Part shown: positions 37,322-48,900 of the stretch, piece by piece
Position numbering within the stretch: the stretch's first letter is position 1
Layout: each line of letters opens with the position of its first letter
NCBI RefSeq assembly: GCF_003369915.1
Contig: NC_046676.1
Location: 12,320,001-12,384,000 of the forward strand
Origin: Drosophila miranda
Lineage: Eukaryota; Arthropoda; Insecta; Diptera; Drosophilidae
Length of the DNA stretch: 64,000 nt
Direction: 5' to 3'
The notes under the pieces: model-generated
Told to the model about the DNA's origin: nothing
What the model saw: only the letters and a program-made list of their open reading frames with translations
Databases searched by the model: none
Program-made: the position numbers and the translations under genes

Positions 37322-39968
37322 TTATCCGTCACGGTTCTTGATCCCGGATAATGCATATTTTCCCGGAGCGAGCATTGGAACTGTCTGCCACTTCTTCGCT
37401 GCCGGACGACTGCTCGTCGATCTCTTTCTGTGTTTCCTTCTGCTGGGAAGCTGCTTCTTCGTCGCCTCGGTGAGGTCCACGTAGGGTGTCTGATGGAGCG
37501 TCACACCGGCGGCCGTGCGCACCAGACTCCGTCGGGTATCGGAGCCGGTGAGTAGGTAGTTGACAGGGAACTTGAGCATCCCCGGGCGGTAATGGGCGAT
37601 GGGACTGAGGCCCAGTAGTCCGTTCTTGTGCCGGACACCGCCAGCACTACTACGACGCACTATCGCCGGGCTGCCGCCAGCACATCCGCCACAGCCCGCT
37701 CCGTTTTTCTTTGGTTTGTTTTCGCCGTTTCTGGGTCTTGAAAAGTCTCTATCATTCATGTCCACCTCCTGCCAGGCACGTCCGCTGTACAAGGACTTTC
37801 CTTCATTGCACTGGAAGCAACGGGATTGCCTGGAGCCCCCTTGGAGATCGGACCTCTTGTGGGCGGCATCCCCGCCGCCCTGCTTATGGCAGTGAGCTCT
37901 GCAGTGGCTCTTGCAGCCCTTGCGACAGCTGTGGGGCGGCTGGCTGCACTTGCCCTGGCAGTCGTGCTTGCAGCGATTCTTCTCGCAGTTGGGGAGGAAG
38001 AAATGGTCCGTATCGTATTCATGGTCCTTCTCGTGGTGATGGCGATAAATGGACGACTTCTGATGTAATAATTCGTGAGCGCTCTCAACGGGGGTGTTCA
38101 TATGGGATGGTGGCGGGCTTGGCATTCCGCTATGCAAGGGGGTCGGCCTGACGGAGTGATAGGTAGAGCGCATGCTGGACCTGGTCCTGTTGTGGCCCAT
38201 TCCGAAGTCATCTTTCAGGAGTTCATTCACCACCTGGGTGCTGGAGCCGGAGGCTACTCTCTTGCGGTTTTTGTTCTTCCTTAACTTTATGTAGTCCGCA
38301 TTGGAGGCTCCCTTCTTCTTGGAGTATGGCCTGTGCGGCTTTTTTTTCTTCTTCGGTTCGGAGAGGGTAATGAAGATCTCCAGGGCCTTGGCAAGGAGCT
38401 CGCACAGATCACATTTTTTCTCACACTTGCTGGCGCACTTGCCCCCGCAGGTGGGGTCACACTCTGTCTCTTGGACCTTGCACTCGCAGGCAGAGCAGTT
38501 GCAGGCGCAGCTGCAGGATTTATTCTCCGTTTTCCCGCCGTCTGACTTACACTCCTTGGGACAGGACTTACAGGTGCAGGAGCCGGAGTTACAAGCGCAG
38601 GTCGTGGGTGGGTTCTTGGCTACACAGGAGGTTATGTCGCATGAGCTGCGGCTCTGCAGATACCTATCCATATACCCTAAAAGCAGAGAGAGAGAGACAG
38701 AGAGTAGGGGTCGAATCCTTGGTAGATTTCTGGCAGTGTCACTCACCATCGTTGTCATAGCCATCATCGTAGTCCATATTCCTACTGTACTGAATCTGGC
38801 TGCCTCGATTGAAGTCCACGACCTCGTAGTCAATGTAGCCGCTGAGCGGATTATTGTAGCTGTAGTTGCTGTATCCTGGCTGTACCGCGTCCTGTTCGTT
38901 TGGCGGTGGCTGAAGATTGGCATGCCCCTGCCCCCCGCTCCGGCTGATGGCCGTGGTTAGCTGATCGATGAGCGCATTATTGTCGCAGTCCTGCAGCACA
39001 ATGATGTTTACGGGCTGGCCCCCATTGGGGTCTCCTAATAATTGCTGTATCGGCTGCTGCTGCTGCTGCGGCTGCTGCTGCTGCTGCGGCTGCTGCGGCG
39101 ACCATGGCTGGCCGTTGGGGATCGGTTGCCATTGTCCAGCCTGTTGTGACCCCTGTTGTGGCCCATGTTGTGATCCTTGTTGTGGAGTCTGTTGTGGTCC
39201 TTGTTGTGAAGTCTGTTGTGACGCCAGCTGTCCAGACTGCAGTGAAGGCCGTTTACGTTGTTGTGGAGCCTGAGGGGGCGGACAGCCACAGGTATCTTTC
39301 GATGGCTTTCGCGCAGCAGACTTGCGAAGTTTCCATGCCTGTTGCACCGGAGGAAGAGGCAGTGGCAATGTGGCAACTGAATATGGATACGAGGGAAATC
39401 CATATGCCGGGGCTGAATGCTGCGACTGCGGGGGCGGTGCCTGATAGTACGGTGTGCTCTCCGATCGCTGGAGAAAGTATTGCCCCATGGCGTCATGGAT
39501 CCTGTTGTTGCACTCCCTGCACAATCCGCCAGATATCCCATCACTGCCCTCATTCTGGCACAGCGGACAGGTGCCTCCCTTACGACGCGGCTCTGCTTCA
39601 TCCGTCGACCGCTGGTGCCTAGGACAGCTTCCGGTAGCCTCGTCCGTGCCTTTGCAATTCCCATTGCAGGGAGCATTCTTGAGGGGACACTTGCACCTGC
39701 CGCAAGGAGCCACGGTGTAGTCCTGGCACTGATTGCAGTTCCGCAGCACAAAGATGCGCTCGTTGCCGGACTCGGGAGGGCTCCCTTTGAGGCAGCCCTT
39801 TCTGAGCGGTGTGGCTTCGTTCCCTGCCGATGACCGTGGATCATCTGAAGAGCTGTCGACGACCTGCGCGGAGGAGTCCGTCTGTGTGCTTTCGTCGACT
39901 TCTTCATTGCGCGGGTTCAGAAAGTCCCAGGAGTGGCCCATAGTTTTGTCGTTTCCAAAAAGTTCCAT
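37322..39968 (-). CDS. Uncharacterised cysteine- and glutamine-rich protein (858 aa)
   Basis: Two exons, 38747-39968 and 37322-38676, joined across a 70-bp intron with a CT-rich acceptor (2577 nt). The ATG has a strong context, AAAAAAAAATGG. The N-terminal third has two clusters of CxxC/CxC pairs (RCKCPLKNAPC; CPLCQNEG..CRECN, zinc-ribbon-like). A Gln-rich middle follows, with QQGxQ/QQTPQQG 5-residue repeats and a poly-Gln block. Exon 2 opens with a metallothionein-like array (CxC, CxxxC; about 30 Cys in 100 residues), then a basic KKKKK stretch, a second Cys/His cluster and a basic C-terminus. No signal peptide and no named family. Many closely spaced Cys could bind metal or cross-link; structural sperm proteins of flies share such composition, but that is only analogy. 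The stop of the upstream gene lies 43 nt before this ATG. Confidence 0.82.
38996..39240 (-). repeat. Coding Gln repeats (CAG/CAA block and 15-bp QQG units)
   Basis: CTGCTG-type runs at about 39053-39098 encode poly-Gln. Next to them (about 39134-39235), 15-bp units encode QQGxQ. Both lie in frame within the 858-aa gene and are likely variable in length. Confidence 0.8.
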
Positions 39969-40011
39969 TTTTTTTTCGGCAGTCTCGTTTGAAGTGTAGC
40001 TCCCGGCACTC

Positions 40012-43000
40012 CTAGATTTTGGAACTTCTCCTCTTCAGATAGCTACCCAGCATCCTGCGCCAGCTCCAACCGCCCGGACTCTTGATGTTGGGGCCACCGA
40101 AGAGGTAACCATGGTAGCCTTGCATCATTCTCGGCCACGTCCTCGTTTCCAGCACCGACTGCGAGTCCGGATTCAACAGCACTCCGGGTCGGGTGCTGCC
40201 ACGCGAATGGCTAATCGGTTCCCTTCGATACACGGGGCCGCGGCTGCTTTCATTCAAGTGCTCCTGCGATTCGCGGACTCTCAGAAAGCTGCCGCGATAG
40301 AAGGCAGCTGGTCCCCTACTCTCGCGACCAAGATCATGGGCTGATGATGGTGTTGACGGCTGCCTTGGACTCGAATGGTGGGTCTTGCTGTAACGACGAT
40401 CCTTATTTGCCGGCTTCGAGGGACCTGGCTCCTGATTCTGCGGTCTGGTTGCGCCTCTGTTTTCATTTTGTGGCCTAGCGGGACCTGCCTCTGGATGTTG
40501 CGACCTGTCGGGGCTTCGTCCTTGATTTTGTGGCCTCGTAGGACCGGGCTCTTGATGGTGTGGCCTGGTGGCCCCTCGATTCTCATTTGGTGGCCTTGTG
40601 GGACCTGTTCCTTGATGCTGTGTTCTGGTGGGGCTTTGCCCTTGATTTTGTGATCTGCTAGGACGTGGCTTCTCTTCTCCTGTTTGATTCGCTGGCGCTT
40701 GGAGTCGCTGTGGGCTTGATATTCTCGGTGTGAACGATCGGGACGGCGCTGATCTGGGATTAACTGGAATCGGACGTACGATACTGGGTAGTGATTGGTT
40801 TACTGAAGCGGTAAGCATTCGGCCTTCAAGGTTATTTGGACTGAGATGTTCCCGATGCTGCTGAGAGTATCGTGCCTGTGCCTGCGGCTTCTGGGAATGT
40901 CGGTGCTGTGCCTGGGCCTGCGGCTGCCCTGAGGGTCGGGCCTGCGGCTGTTGAGGGAAGCGTCTGGTCGTCGATTGGTTGGGATGCAAGCGACTTGGAC
41001 TAGCAGCTCCACTTCGTCCCTGATTCGAATGTCTGTGAACGGAGGGCGCGTGTCGGGCCGATGCAGAAGCTGCGGAGAAAACTGAAGCTGACAAAAATTC
41101 AATTATGGATCTGGACGGAACTCACTTTGTCTTGGGATGGAGGCATGCCTTTGAGGCGTCACAGAAGGCGCCTCTGCAACGGATGTTCCGCGGGGTCTGA
41201 CGCGATTTCTGATTTCTCCCACTGATCCATTTCTCCCCCCTTGGCAACGTTTGGGCTCAGGGTCAACATAGCGAACGCGGAGGCGGCAGATGTTTGGAGC
41301 TTCCGGAAAATAGCTGCTCTTGCAGGACTTGGTGCGGGAACGGCACACTCGGCGCCTAGGAAGTGGCGGTTCCAACGACCTGTAGATGGTCGTTAACTTG
41401 TTCTAGTGGCAAAAACCGGAAGATAATAGCTGGTTCCGAAGGAAGCTTACAGTGTTTGGCGCTTACCGTTTGGGAATGCGGCAGAATGATTAGTTTTTCC
41501 TTTGCGCCACTCCCGGCAGTCGATCGCTTGGATTTCACCCGGCAGATCAGGCCGATGCACCCTCGTGGATTCGTCGGCATAAATCCGCATTGGCCGCAGA
41601 TTCGGCAGCAGGGACCTGCAATGGCCCTTTTCTTGGGTCTCTTCTTGGACGTGTGGCGCCGTGAACATGCCCCTTCCTCTGGAGAGCGATAGCATTGGTA
41701 CTTCTGCTGCTGCTCCACCATCGTCTCGTCGGAGGGGTAGTTCGGACATTTACTTGGATAAGTCCCGCCTGGATAGCCGCGATTATCGCGGTATTCCTGC
41801 ATTTCAGAGTATCGATTTTGCCCGGCATTGGTATTCCTCCCGTGTGTGCCCCTATTCCCTGCACATGAATTGCCCCTATGTTTCCAGTTTCGCTCGTATT
41901 TATCCAGATACTCCTCGTGGGGCAGAATGTCATCTATTTGAGAGCTGTCCCGGCATACGGCAAAGGGATTCCTCCTGATTACCTTCTTACATGGCCTCTG
42001 AGCAATGTAGTCCGTCTGACGCTTTTTTGAGCAGCGTGCGGAAGATTTCTTTGGGGACTTTGGAGTGCAGACTTTGGGCTCCAACGGGCAACGGGAGCGT
42101 ACTGCAAACGGGCGCCGTGAGCGACTGCCGGATGGGCATTTGACCCGTATTGCTATTCGTCCCAGAGGACGGTTATCCCTACCACGACTGGAACATCGCA
42201 CACGGCCGGGGCAGGTAGAGACGCAGGCAGCCCCATCACTGCGGGTATCCCGATATTGGACTGTCTTATCGGGGTATTGGCGCTTCCGGGGCTTCTTCTG
42301 GGCCGGGCATTCAGGGTATGACGGGGGAGGGACACAGATGGTTTTGGTAGCTTTACTCCTTCTCCTGTTCCCCCCAGAATTGTAGCTGAGGGGATCAAAG
42401 TAGAGGGGGTCATGGCGTTGGCCGTATCCGCACCTGATCCCCGTACTCGAGTCGACCTCTGTGGGATGATTCTCTGAAGTGTCTCTGATCTGGGGATGGA
42501 TACTCCAACTAATGGAAAGACTTACCTTCCACGTTGCAAGCCTGGCATTTGCTTAGGCCGCCTCTTGCCGTAGAAGGGAATGGGGGCTCTCTTCTTCCCA
42601 TCCTGTCATTATCCTCTCTAAAAGTAGGAGCTGCCTCCCCTGGCGCGGCATAGTTGTGGCAAGCGCAAGTTCTCAGATTGTTCGGCTCTCCGTCTCTAGT
42701 CGGAGTCGTATCACAAACCATGTCGTCTGTCTCTGTAGGTGGTTCTCGCGCATGTGTTGGACCAAGCCTCATGTCCGACGAATTATCGTAGAAAGGACAG
42801 TTAACGTTTACAGGAAACTTGGGTCGCAGATCATTGGGCGGTCTGCATCTGCTTCTGACCCTGTTCTTAGCCTTGGGTGGAGATGATTTCCTTGCCTTGG
42901 TATTCTTGCAGCCATTACAAGGTCGCAGATCGTTGTTTGCGTTAAACGTGGGATTGTAGTAATTGTGCTCCACATGCGGATGGAATTGTGGGGGCCCATG

Positions 43001-43120
43001 GTAGCAGTGTCCCTGGCAGTTATCGTTATTTCCGCCTTCAACGCGGGGCTGATGGCCCAAGTTCCAGGACAGTTCCAACAGGCTGGAGCAGTGATCAACG
43101 AGGTCGTGCTTAGATGCCAT
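40012..43120 (-). CDS. Uncharacterised Cys-rich / Pro-Arg-Gln-repeat protein (978 aa)
   Basis: Four-exon model: 42526-43120, 41467-42473, 41126-41402 and 40012-41069 (2937 nt). Introns are 52, 64 and 56 bp with consistent phases. The first acceptor (..GACACTTCAG at 42474) was preferred over an upstream CCCCAG, which breaks phase; for the last, TTCTCCGCAG at 41070 was preferred over a CAG that would leave a 38-bp intron. The N-terminal part has scattered CxxC pairs (CNGCK, CQAC, CCRICGQCGF) and basic patches. The C-terminal exon is Pro/Arg/Gln-rich and contains eight 10-residue repeats in a nested 40-residue period. It ends in a basic tail (YLKRRSSKI). No signal peptide, membrane span or known domain. 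It could be two genes if one junction is wrong, but each downstream exon lacks its own convincing start. Confidence 0.72.
40411..40650 (-). repeat. Higher-order coding repeat: 2 x 120 bp, each of four 30-bp units
   Basis: Eight 10-residue units of the type QNQGxSPTRP, xNENRGATRP and xxQEPGPTRP run without indels. Units 1-4 and 5-8 match each other position by position better than neighbouring units do, giving a 40-residue higher-order period. It lies in the last exon of the 978-aa gene. Confidence 0.9.
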
Positions 43121-43663
43121 TGCTTACGTTTTGCTGCTACTGGATGTCGAAATGCTGAGATATGCCCGGATTCGTTCTGGCAGCTATTGGGAGATGGAGT
43201 GGCGCCCCAAGAGTATCATTGCCTCAGCGTCTGCCGTCTTCCGGTTGCTGCTTGCTGCAAAAACCCGCTCATTATCCAATTTTAAGGGACTGTGAATTTA
43301 GAAGATCTGTACTGTGTAAAGTGAACGAAAATGAACGAGTATTCTCTCCCAACTGGCAGAAAAAGGATAGCTTATCTGCTCCATGTAATAGTTGCTTTAG
43401 GTTTATTTACTTTTGGAGTATACTTTAAACTTTGGGCCAAAGATGGCTTTATTCACTATCTATTTCTGGAATCACCTCCAGGATCAGGTCATAGACAAAA
43501 AGCCTAAGGCACAGTTTTGTCCCAGGGATGAGATACAAATCTATGACTTGGACTTTGTCTATGGTCTGTCTTGGACATTACAAAAGGACAAATATAGTTT
43601 TTCTATAATACAAAACGATACACAATGAAGAAAGGATACTGCTGGTCCTGATCGCAGCATATC
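43121..43663. other. Spacer between two minus-strand genes
   Basis: About 540 bp with no supportable exon. AATAAA hexamers on the minus strand at 43448-43453 and 43402-43407 are suitable for the upstream 756-aa gene. The rest must hold the promoter of the 978-aa gene, without an evident TATA or Inr+DPE. Confidence 0.5.
43448..43453 (-). terminator. Candidate poly(A) signal of the 756-aa gene
   Basis: AATAAA on the minus strand, about 210 nt after the stop at 43664. Confidence 0.45.
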
Positions 43664-45934
43664 TTAATAGTAGCGTCGCCTTGTACTCTTCATCATGGGA
43701 TACATCATGCAATTTGGGTTGACCAGCGGCACCTTTTCCCATACTCGGTGGAGACGCTGGGCCTCATGGACCGCGCTAATGGACCGATGGAGCCGTTTCT
43801 TCGCCGGCGGCTTGGATATCGACCGCGTGCACTGTTGTCGAGTCTGGGGCCTGGACATGTCCGGCTTGGGCCAGTGCAGGGGTCGGCGCAGAGTTTGGCC
43901 CGGGGGTGGTATGGGATATGGGTAGGCCAGCTCTTTGATGCGGCTGCCCGATCGCCGTTTCCGTTTCCGGTGGCTAGGCCTACGTTGCTCCTCCTGAAAG
44001 AACCTGTAGCATTGATTGGCGTAATCATCTTGCCTGATCTCAGGATGGTTCAGGATGTGCCTCTCATTCAAAATTGGGTTGTGGTTGTGGTTCTCATACG
44101 AGATCTGGTTGTGGATGTGGCTCTCAGGCAGGATAACGGGTGAGTCCGGTTGCTGCTTCGGCAAGCTGTCGTCTTCTTCGTCCACGTCAGAGTTGACCAT
44201 CAGATAGACGGAGTACTGCTTCCTTTTCTTATTCGGGCGGCGATCGGTACCGAAACCCGCATTTAGACGATTCTCTTCGGATGCCTCATTCTCCTGCTGC
44301 TCCTCCTCATCCTCCAGGGGATCACACATTTGATCCACCAGCTGCACAAGGGACTCCCACACGGCATTGCCGTCCTGGTGCTCCTGGTTTTGCAGGAGTT
44401 GGTTGATGTTCACCGTCCGGATACGGCTTTTCTTGCTCGTCGAATCAGGCTGTTCTTCCAGTGGTGCTTTTTCGAATGTTCTTGCATAAACATCCAGGCT
44501 AGGGCCTTGCCTTTCTCTTGCCGAGTTTTCCTCCTGTTCGGTCTTTATGGAGGTCTGACTTTGGTGTGGAGTCTTAGGGAGTATTTTGCCTCGCCTGTCA
44601 TTCTCCACAGCCAGAAATGGGGTCTTGGAGTGCTCCCTCCTTTGCCTGGCATTCTCAAGGCAGGATTGTGGAGTCCTGAGCGATTCACTGCTCATCACTG
44701 CGGTGAGGGTGCTGGTGCTGCTGACGGAGTCCAGCTGGTCGACTTGGTGGTCAGGCAATATTTTGGACGACCGCTTTCTCCCCCGCTTGGACGTCTCTGG
44801 CTCTGCTCGACGCAAGATTCTATCCACCTTGGGCCACTCTGGGGGTCGTCGCCTTGCAGACCCTGCATTGGAGCATAGCGTGGAGCTTTTCTTGGACTTG
44901 TGTGTTGGTGCCGTGCCTTGGGAAACTGGGCTCCGATCATAGCCATCTGTAAAATTGCTGACGAATTTCCCGAAATTAAAGGTACCAGCACTCTGCTGTT
45001 GCTGTGGCACCTTCATTGTCTTTGCTGGATGTTCTAGATGATGCTTCCGCTGATATTCTTTGGAATAATGCTCCTGATGGGGATCCCTCTGTGGTTCTTG
45101 GCTGCTAGTCCACCTCCGACGCGGCGTATCCAACGGCTTGGGATTGCTAGGAGCCATCACCCTCTCGTGAAGCTTGCCATCCATTGCTTCCACCCGCTTC
45201 GCGTTCTTGAGATGGAGCTCGGTATGTGAACTCTGGCCCCCGTCCGGACGCGCCGGCTTTTTTAGTATAGCCACGGGGACAATCACCTGTGACGGCTGGG
45301 GCGAGAAGTGGCTCTCCTGCAGCTTCTGCAGCTGCAACTGCTTCTCGTGCAGCTCCTTTTGCTGCATTTCTATTCGAGAGGCGGTCGCTGCGAAACGAGA
45401 TGCCTCCGACTCGAAATCGCACACAGGGGCCTCCGTCTGGCTGGCAGGACACGCGCTGAAGTTCGGAGAGTTGACTGACTTTTGACGCTGCTGGGCCATG
45501 GTTCTACTGCTGTGGTAGTGTCCCCAAGCAGGAGGAGGTCCCTGCCACTGGGATCTGCCCCACGTAGGCGGATAAGGCTGCTGGCGGGACAGCTGCTGAA
45601 TCTGTGCTTGCTGGTGCTGCTGCCTCACATAGCTGTCCTGAACCATGCCCATGCCTTTGGAGTGTGGCACATACACAATCTCCTTAGGAGACCACATCAT
45701 TTGGCGACGCAGCCGGGTCAGCCGGCGACTGCTCGGTTCCGGTGGCACCAGCATGGCCATGCGGGGCAGGGCGCCCGACAGCTTGTTGCACATGTTCTGC
45801 CAGTACTCGGCCATCGATGGGACCAGAAGAGACCGCTGCGAGGGGGCACGAAAGCAACCCCCCTGTGACGGCAGGTGCTGGTAAGCGGTCAGAGAAAACT
45901 GCCTCCCTACGCCAACAGCCTTGCGCCTCACCAT
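43664..45934 (-). CDS. Uncharacterised basic, low-complexity protein (756 aa)
   Basis: One uninterrupted frame. I start it at the ATG at 45934 (MVRRKAVGVG), just after an acceptor-like CATATTCCAG, and not at the alternative 62 codons upstream, because the extra stretch is AT-rich with no coding character. It is Gln/Arg/Ser/Pro-rich, with a Gln-rich segment (about residues 105-150), a short helical Gln/Glu/Leu coiled-coil-like stretch (EMQQKELHEKQLQLQKLQ type), an acidic patch (DEEEQQENEASEE) and a very basic C-terminus ending STRRRYY. No domain is recognised. With its two downstream neighbours it forms a same-strand cluster of large, disordered, basic proteins. Male germline expression would fit this composition but is untested. 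Confidence 0.8.
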   Translation of the reverse strand: MVRRKAVGVGRQFSLTAYQHLPSQGGCFRAPSQRSLLVPSMAEYWQNMCNKLSGALPRMAMLVPPEPSSRRLTRLRRQMMWSPKEIVYVPHSKGMGMVQDSYVRQQHQQAQIQQLSRQQPYPPTWGRSQWQGPPPAWGHYHSSRTMAQQRQKSVNSPNFSACPASQTEAPVCDFESEASRFAATASRIEMQQKELHEKQLQLQKLQESHFSPQPSQVIVPVAILKKPARPDGGQSSHTELHLKNAKRVEAMDGKLHERVMAPSNPKPLDTPRRRWTSSQEPQRDPHQEHYSKEYQRKHHLEHPAKTMKVPQQQQSAGTFNFGKFVSNFTDGYDRSPVSQGTAPTHKSKKSSTLCSNAGSARRRPPEWPKVDRILRRAEPETSKRGRKRSSKILPDHQVDQLDSVSSTSTLTAVMSSESLRTPQSCLENARQRREHSKTPFLAVENDRRGKILPKTPHQSQTSIKTEQEENSARERQGPSLDVYARTFEKAPLEEQPDSTSKKSRIRTVNINQLLQNQEHQDGNAVWESLVQLVDQMCDPLEDEEEQQENEASEENRLNAGFGTDRRPNKKRKQYSVYLMVNSDVDEEDDSLPKQQPDSPVILPESHIHNQISYENHNHNPILNERHILNHPEIRQDDYANQCYRFFQEEQRRPSHRKRKRRSGSRIKELAYPYPIPPPGQTLRRPLHWPKPDMSRPQTRQQCTRSISKPPAKKRLHRSISAVHEAQRLHRVWEKVPLVNPNCMMYPMMKSTRRRYY

Positions 45935-48900
45935 TCTGAAGTCTGGAATATGACTATGGATTTTGATATTTTTTTGTTGGCTAATTTTTGTAGTTTTGCT
46001 ATGAAATGTTGCTACTTGAACAAATTTTGAAGCATAATTAGTATGGGAATGACAGAGAAATAAAATAAACCTCCCCATAACTAACGCCCACCTAAGCACG
46101 GACACGCGCAGCCTCCCCAAAGACGCACGGAAAACTTTTAACTGACGTCACGCGACTCCACATGAATGGCCCCTCTCCATTCCTTTTGCATCCCTATCTA
46201 TCCCCTCTTTCTCGCTCTGCTGTAGTAGAATTCCCGGCATCTTTTCATTCAGGATGTCAGTAGGCCAATTGGAAGTTTCATTCATTACTAACGCACTTCC
46301 AGGATTCCAGCACAACTCTTGACTCCTCTCCGGACGCTGTGCTTATTCCAGTCTGCGCAGGGAACGCAGTGACCGTTAGAAATGCGGCGAAAAATGTTTC
46401 GAAAGAAAAATAAGAAATCCGTTTTTTTTTTAACTAAACCCAAAACCATTTAAGTGGATAAATTGCATCCCAATTTAAAATTTCGATTTTAGTTCCAAGT
46501 TGATGTTAGTGCTGTAAAACGATAGGTTTAACGCGCTTTGGTATTTTTGTAGTATCAACAAGTAGTGTCCCACTCCCGCCAGATGTTATCGATGTTTTCA
46601 AAGAATTCAGTGAACAAACTTTCAGACTCCATCATAATTAATTATTGCAAAAAAATGCTAGTTTGATTGTTGCTCGGGTACAGCATTGCTGTTTTCAAAA
46701 TAAAACGCCGATAAGTTAAACTTATCGCATAAAAATACCGATATTTTTTTAGAGCTTCTCTGTGCATTGATCAGCAGAATCAAAAGTCGATTTGAACACG
46801 TAAACCAATAGAAAAATAATGTTGACTTCCTTCTAAATCCAAATATCATGTATCATGTTCATATATCCTTCAACAATATATATTATTTTTTTCGATAGTT
46901 CCACCAGGTATATTATCAGCCGACAATATATATCGATAAATTGACACACCAATATCTAGCATCCCTAGTTGTTTTTTTTTTGTGAGCAGGTGTGCTCCAC
47001 CGTTGCCGTTGCTCCAAAGTCGAAGAAAGAATCGTTTTAAGCAGCATGAAAAAATTCCAATAGCCGAAAGGCAATCGCCACTTAATAATATATAATATAT
47101 GTGTTGATGCAAAAATACGAGGCGCATACTACGCCCACGCGTACAAGTTCAGAGCAGGCGACAACTACAACAAGAAATGAGCCAAAAGGCAGCGACAAAA
47201 GCACCAGTGATAAGAGAAATAATATATTAAAGTCGACGTGAAAAGAAATCTTGCCAGCAGCAGCAGCCGACGCAGAAGCAGCGACAAATGAAAATAAAGT
47301 AAAATAAAATGTAGAAATCGTGTAAGCGGGAAGCCTAGCATATGAAACGAAACGAAACGGAGTGGCTTGGCGGAGATTAAATAAATTTATAAGTGTGCTT
47401 TTTGTATTTGAGCAGCTTTTGTGATTGTTGTTGGAGGAGGCTAGAGAAAGAAAGAGGCAGAACAACAACAACCACAGTTTTACATGTTCCATGTTCCCTG
47501 CGCTAGTGTTTTTTTTTTTTCTTTTTTTTGTGCGTGTGTGTGTGAATTTGTGTTGGTAGCAATTACCCCAGCGAGATGAACGCGTGACACGATCGGAAGA
47601 GTATCTGTAAAACTTACACATTACAACTTTACGCACAATTCAATGGATTGACGCATGTGACTTAATCTGTGTGTGTCACGCTCTCACCTCTAGAAAACGA
47701 GGTGCGGAAGCCGAGACATATTCATGAATGGCAATTATGTGTATTGCGGCAAGTTTTACCTGCGTCATGAAAATCTAAAGCTGCGCGTACGATTTTCTCC
47801 ACTTTGGAAGTAGTGACGTTTTCCGATGCTTGGGACTTCTGTGTGTATGTTTGTGTATGGGAGCGTACGCTCTGTTGTGTTAACGTCATGGCAACTCCAC
47901 CTCCAGAAAAAATGTAAAACAGGCCAATTGATATGTTGAATGCTCTAATTGGACACCTTGCGCTTTAGTTGCTTGGCTTTTACCATATCGCCCCATTATC
48001 AATTGCAGGTGCTTTTTTTTGGCCCCATGAGTTCTTGTGTGTTTGCGTGTACATATGTATTCATGTGATGGTTGCTTCACTGTGTCTGTGTGTGAATATG
48101 CTCGACCTCGACAAGTTTTCGCTTCGTTTTTGCCCCATCCACTGCGCGCGTGTGTGCCCTCGTATTGGTGTGTAATTGTCATCATTCCTTTTCATATTGT
48201 AATTTTTTCTGTTGTTTTCTGGCATATTTCCTTGACTTCTTGACCCCCTCTCACTCAGCACCGTGCACAGGGCTACCCTACCTGTCACGTCCCTGCCCTA
48301 TGAAACTGTTGCTGCGCCCCCGCTAAAACACTCGTGCACACAAAGAAACTACCGAGTTTCATCCTCTGTCTCTGTCTAGCTTTTGGCAATCGATGGGGTG
48401 CCTGCCTCTCGCTTGGTTTGCTTTTCTCTGTCGTTGGCGCCCCCCACTCTTACGTTGCTGTCTGTCTGGCGCTGGGCTGCTGTGTAAGTTCAAGCCAAGG
48501 TGTATTTGCATAAGGTGCTTTTCGATCTCTCACTCTCGCTTCTGTGTAACGACACTGAAAACAAATAGGCAACTTGCGAGAGCTCTCTGGGAATACACCA
48601 CCCCATTTCAATACATCTTGATCCAAGCCTCTGTTCTCTAGCATTTGTTGTTGTTTCTCGTGCGTTCTTCCTTCTCTCTCTGCTTGATGGCTCATTTATG
48701 TATTTTACTTGTCGCTTTTTAAAATTATTTTCGCTTTTTGTTGTTGGTAGATGAGGGCAGGCCGTCCACGAGCGGCGAGTTATCAGCTCACGAATTTATA
48801 GATACGCAGAATACACTACAGTGCGGGACAGATTATTAGGTAAACTCCAGTGCATTGTCCTATCCCACGACCCACTTGAGAGGCCTCTTTCCACTCGCAC

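Noticed and set aside
38301-38960. 219-codon plus-strand frame
   Set aside because: It is antisense to the Cys-rich 858-aa gene and crosses that gene's intron; Cys codons on one strand yield Ala/Gln on the other.
47082-47636. 184-codon minus-strand frame with hydrophobic segments
   Set aside because: It is antisense to the likely Sik3 leader and crosses poly-T and AT-rich runs. Hydrophobicity comes from AAAG/AACA repeats on the other strand; no start context or homology.
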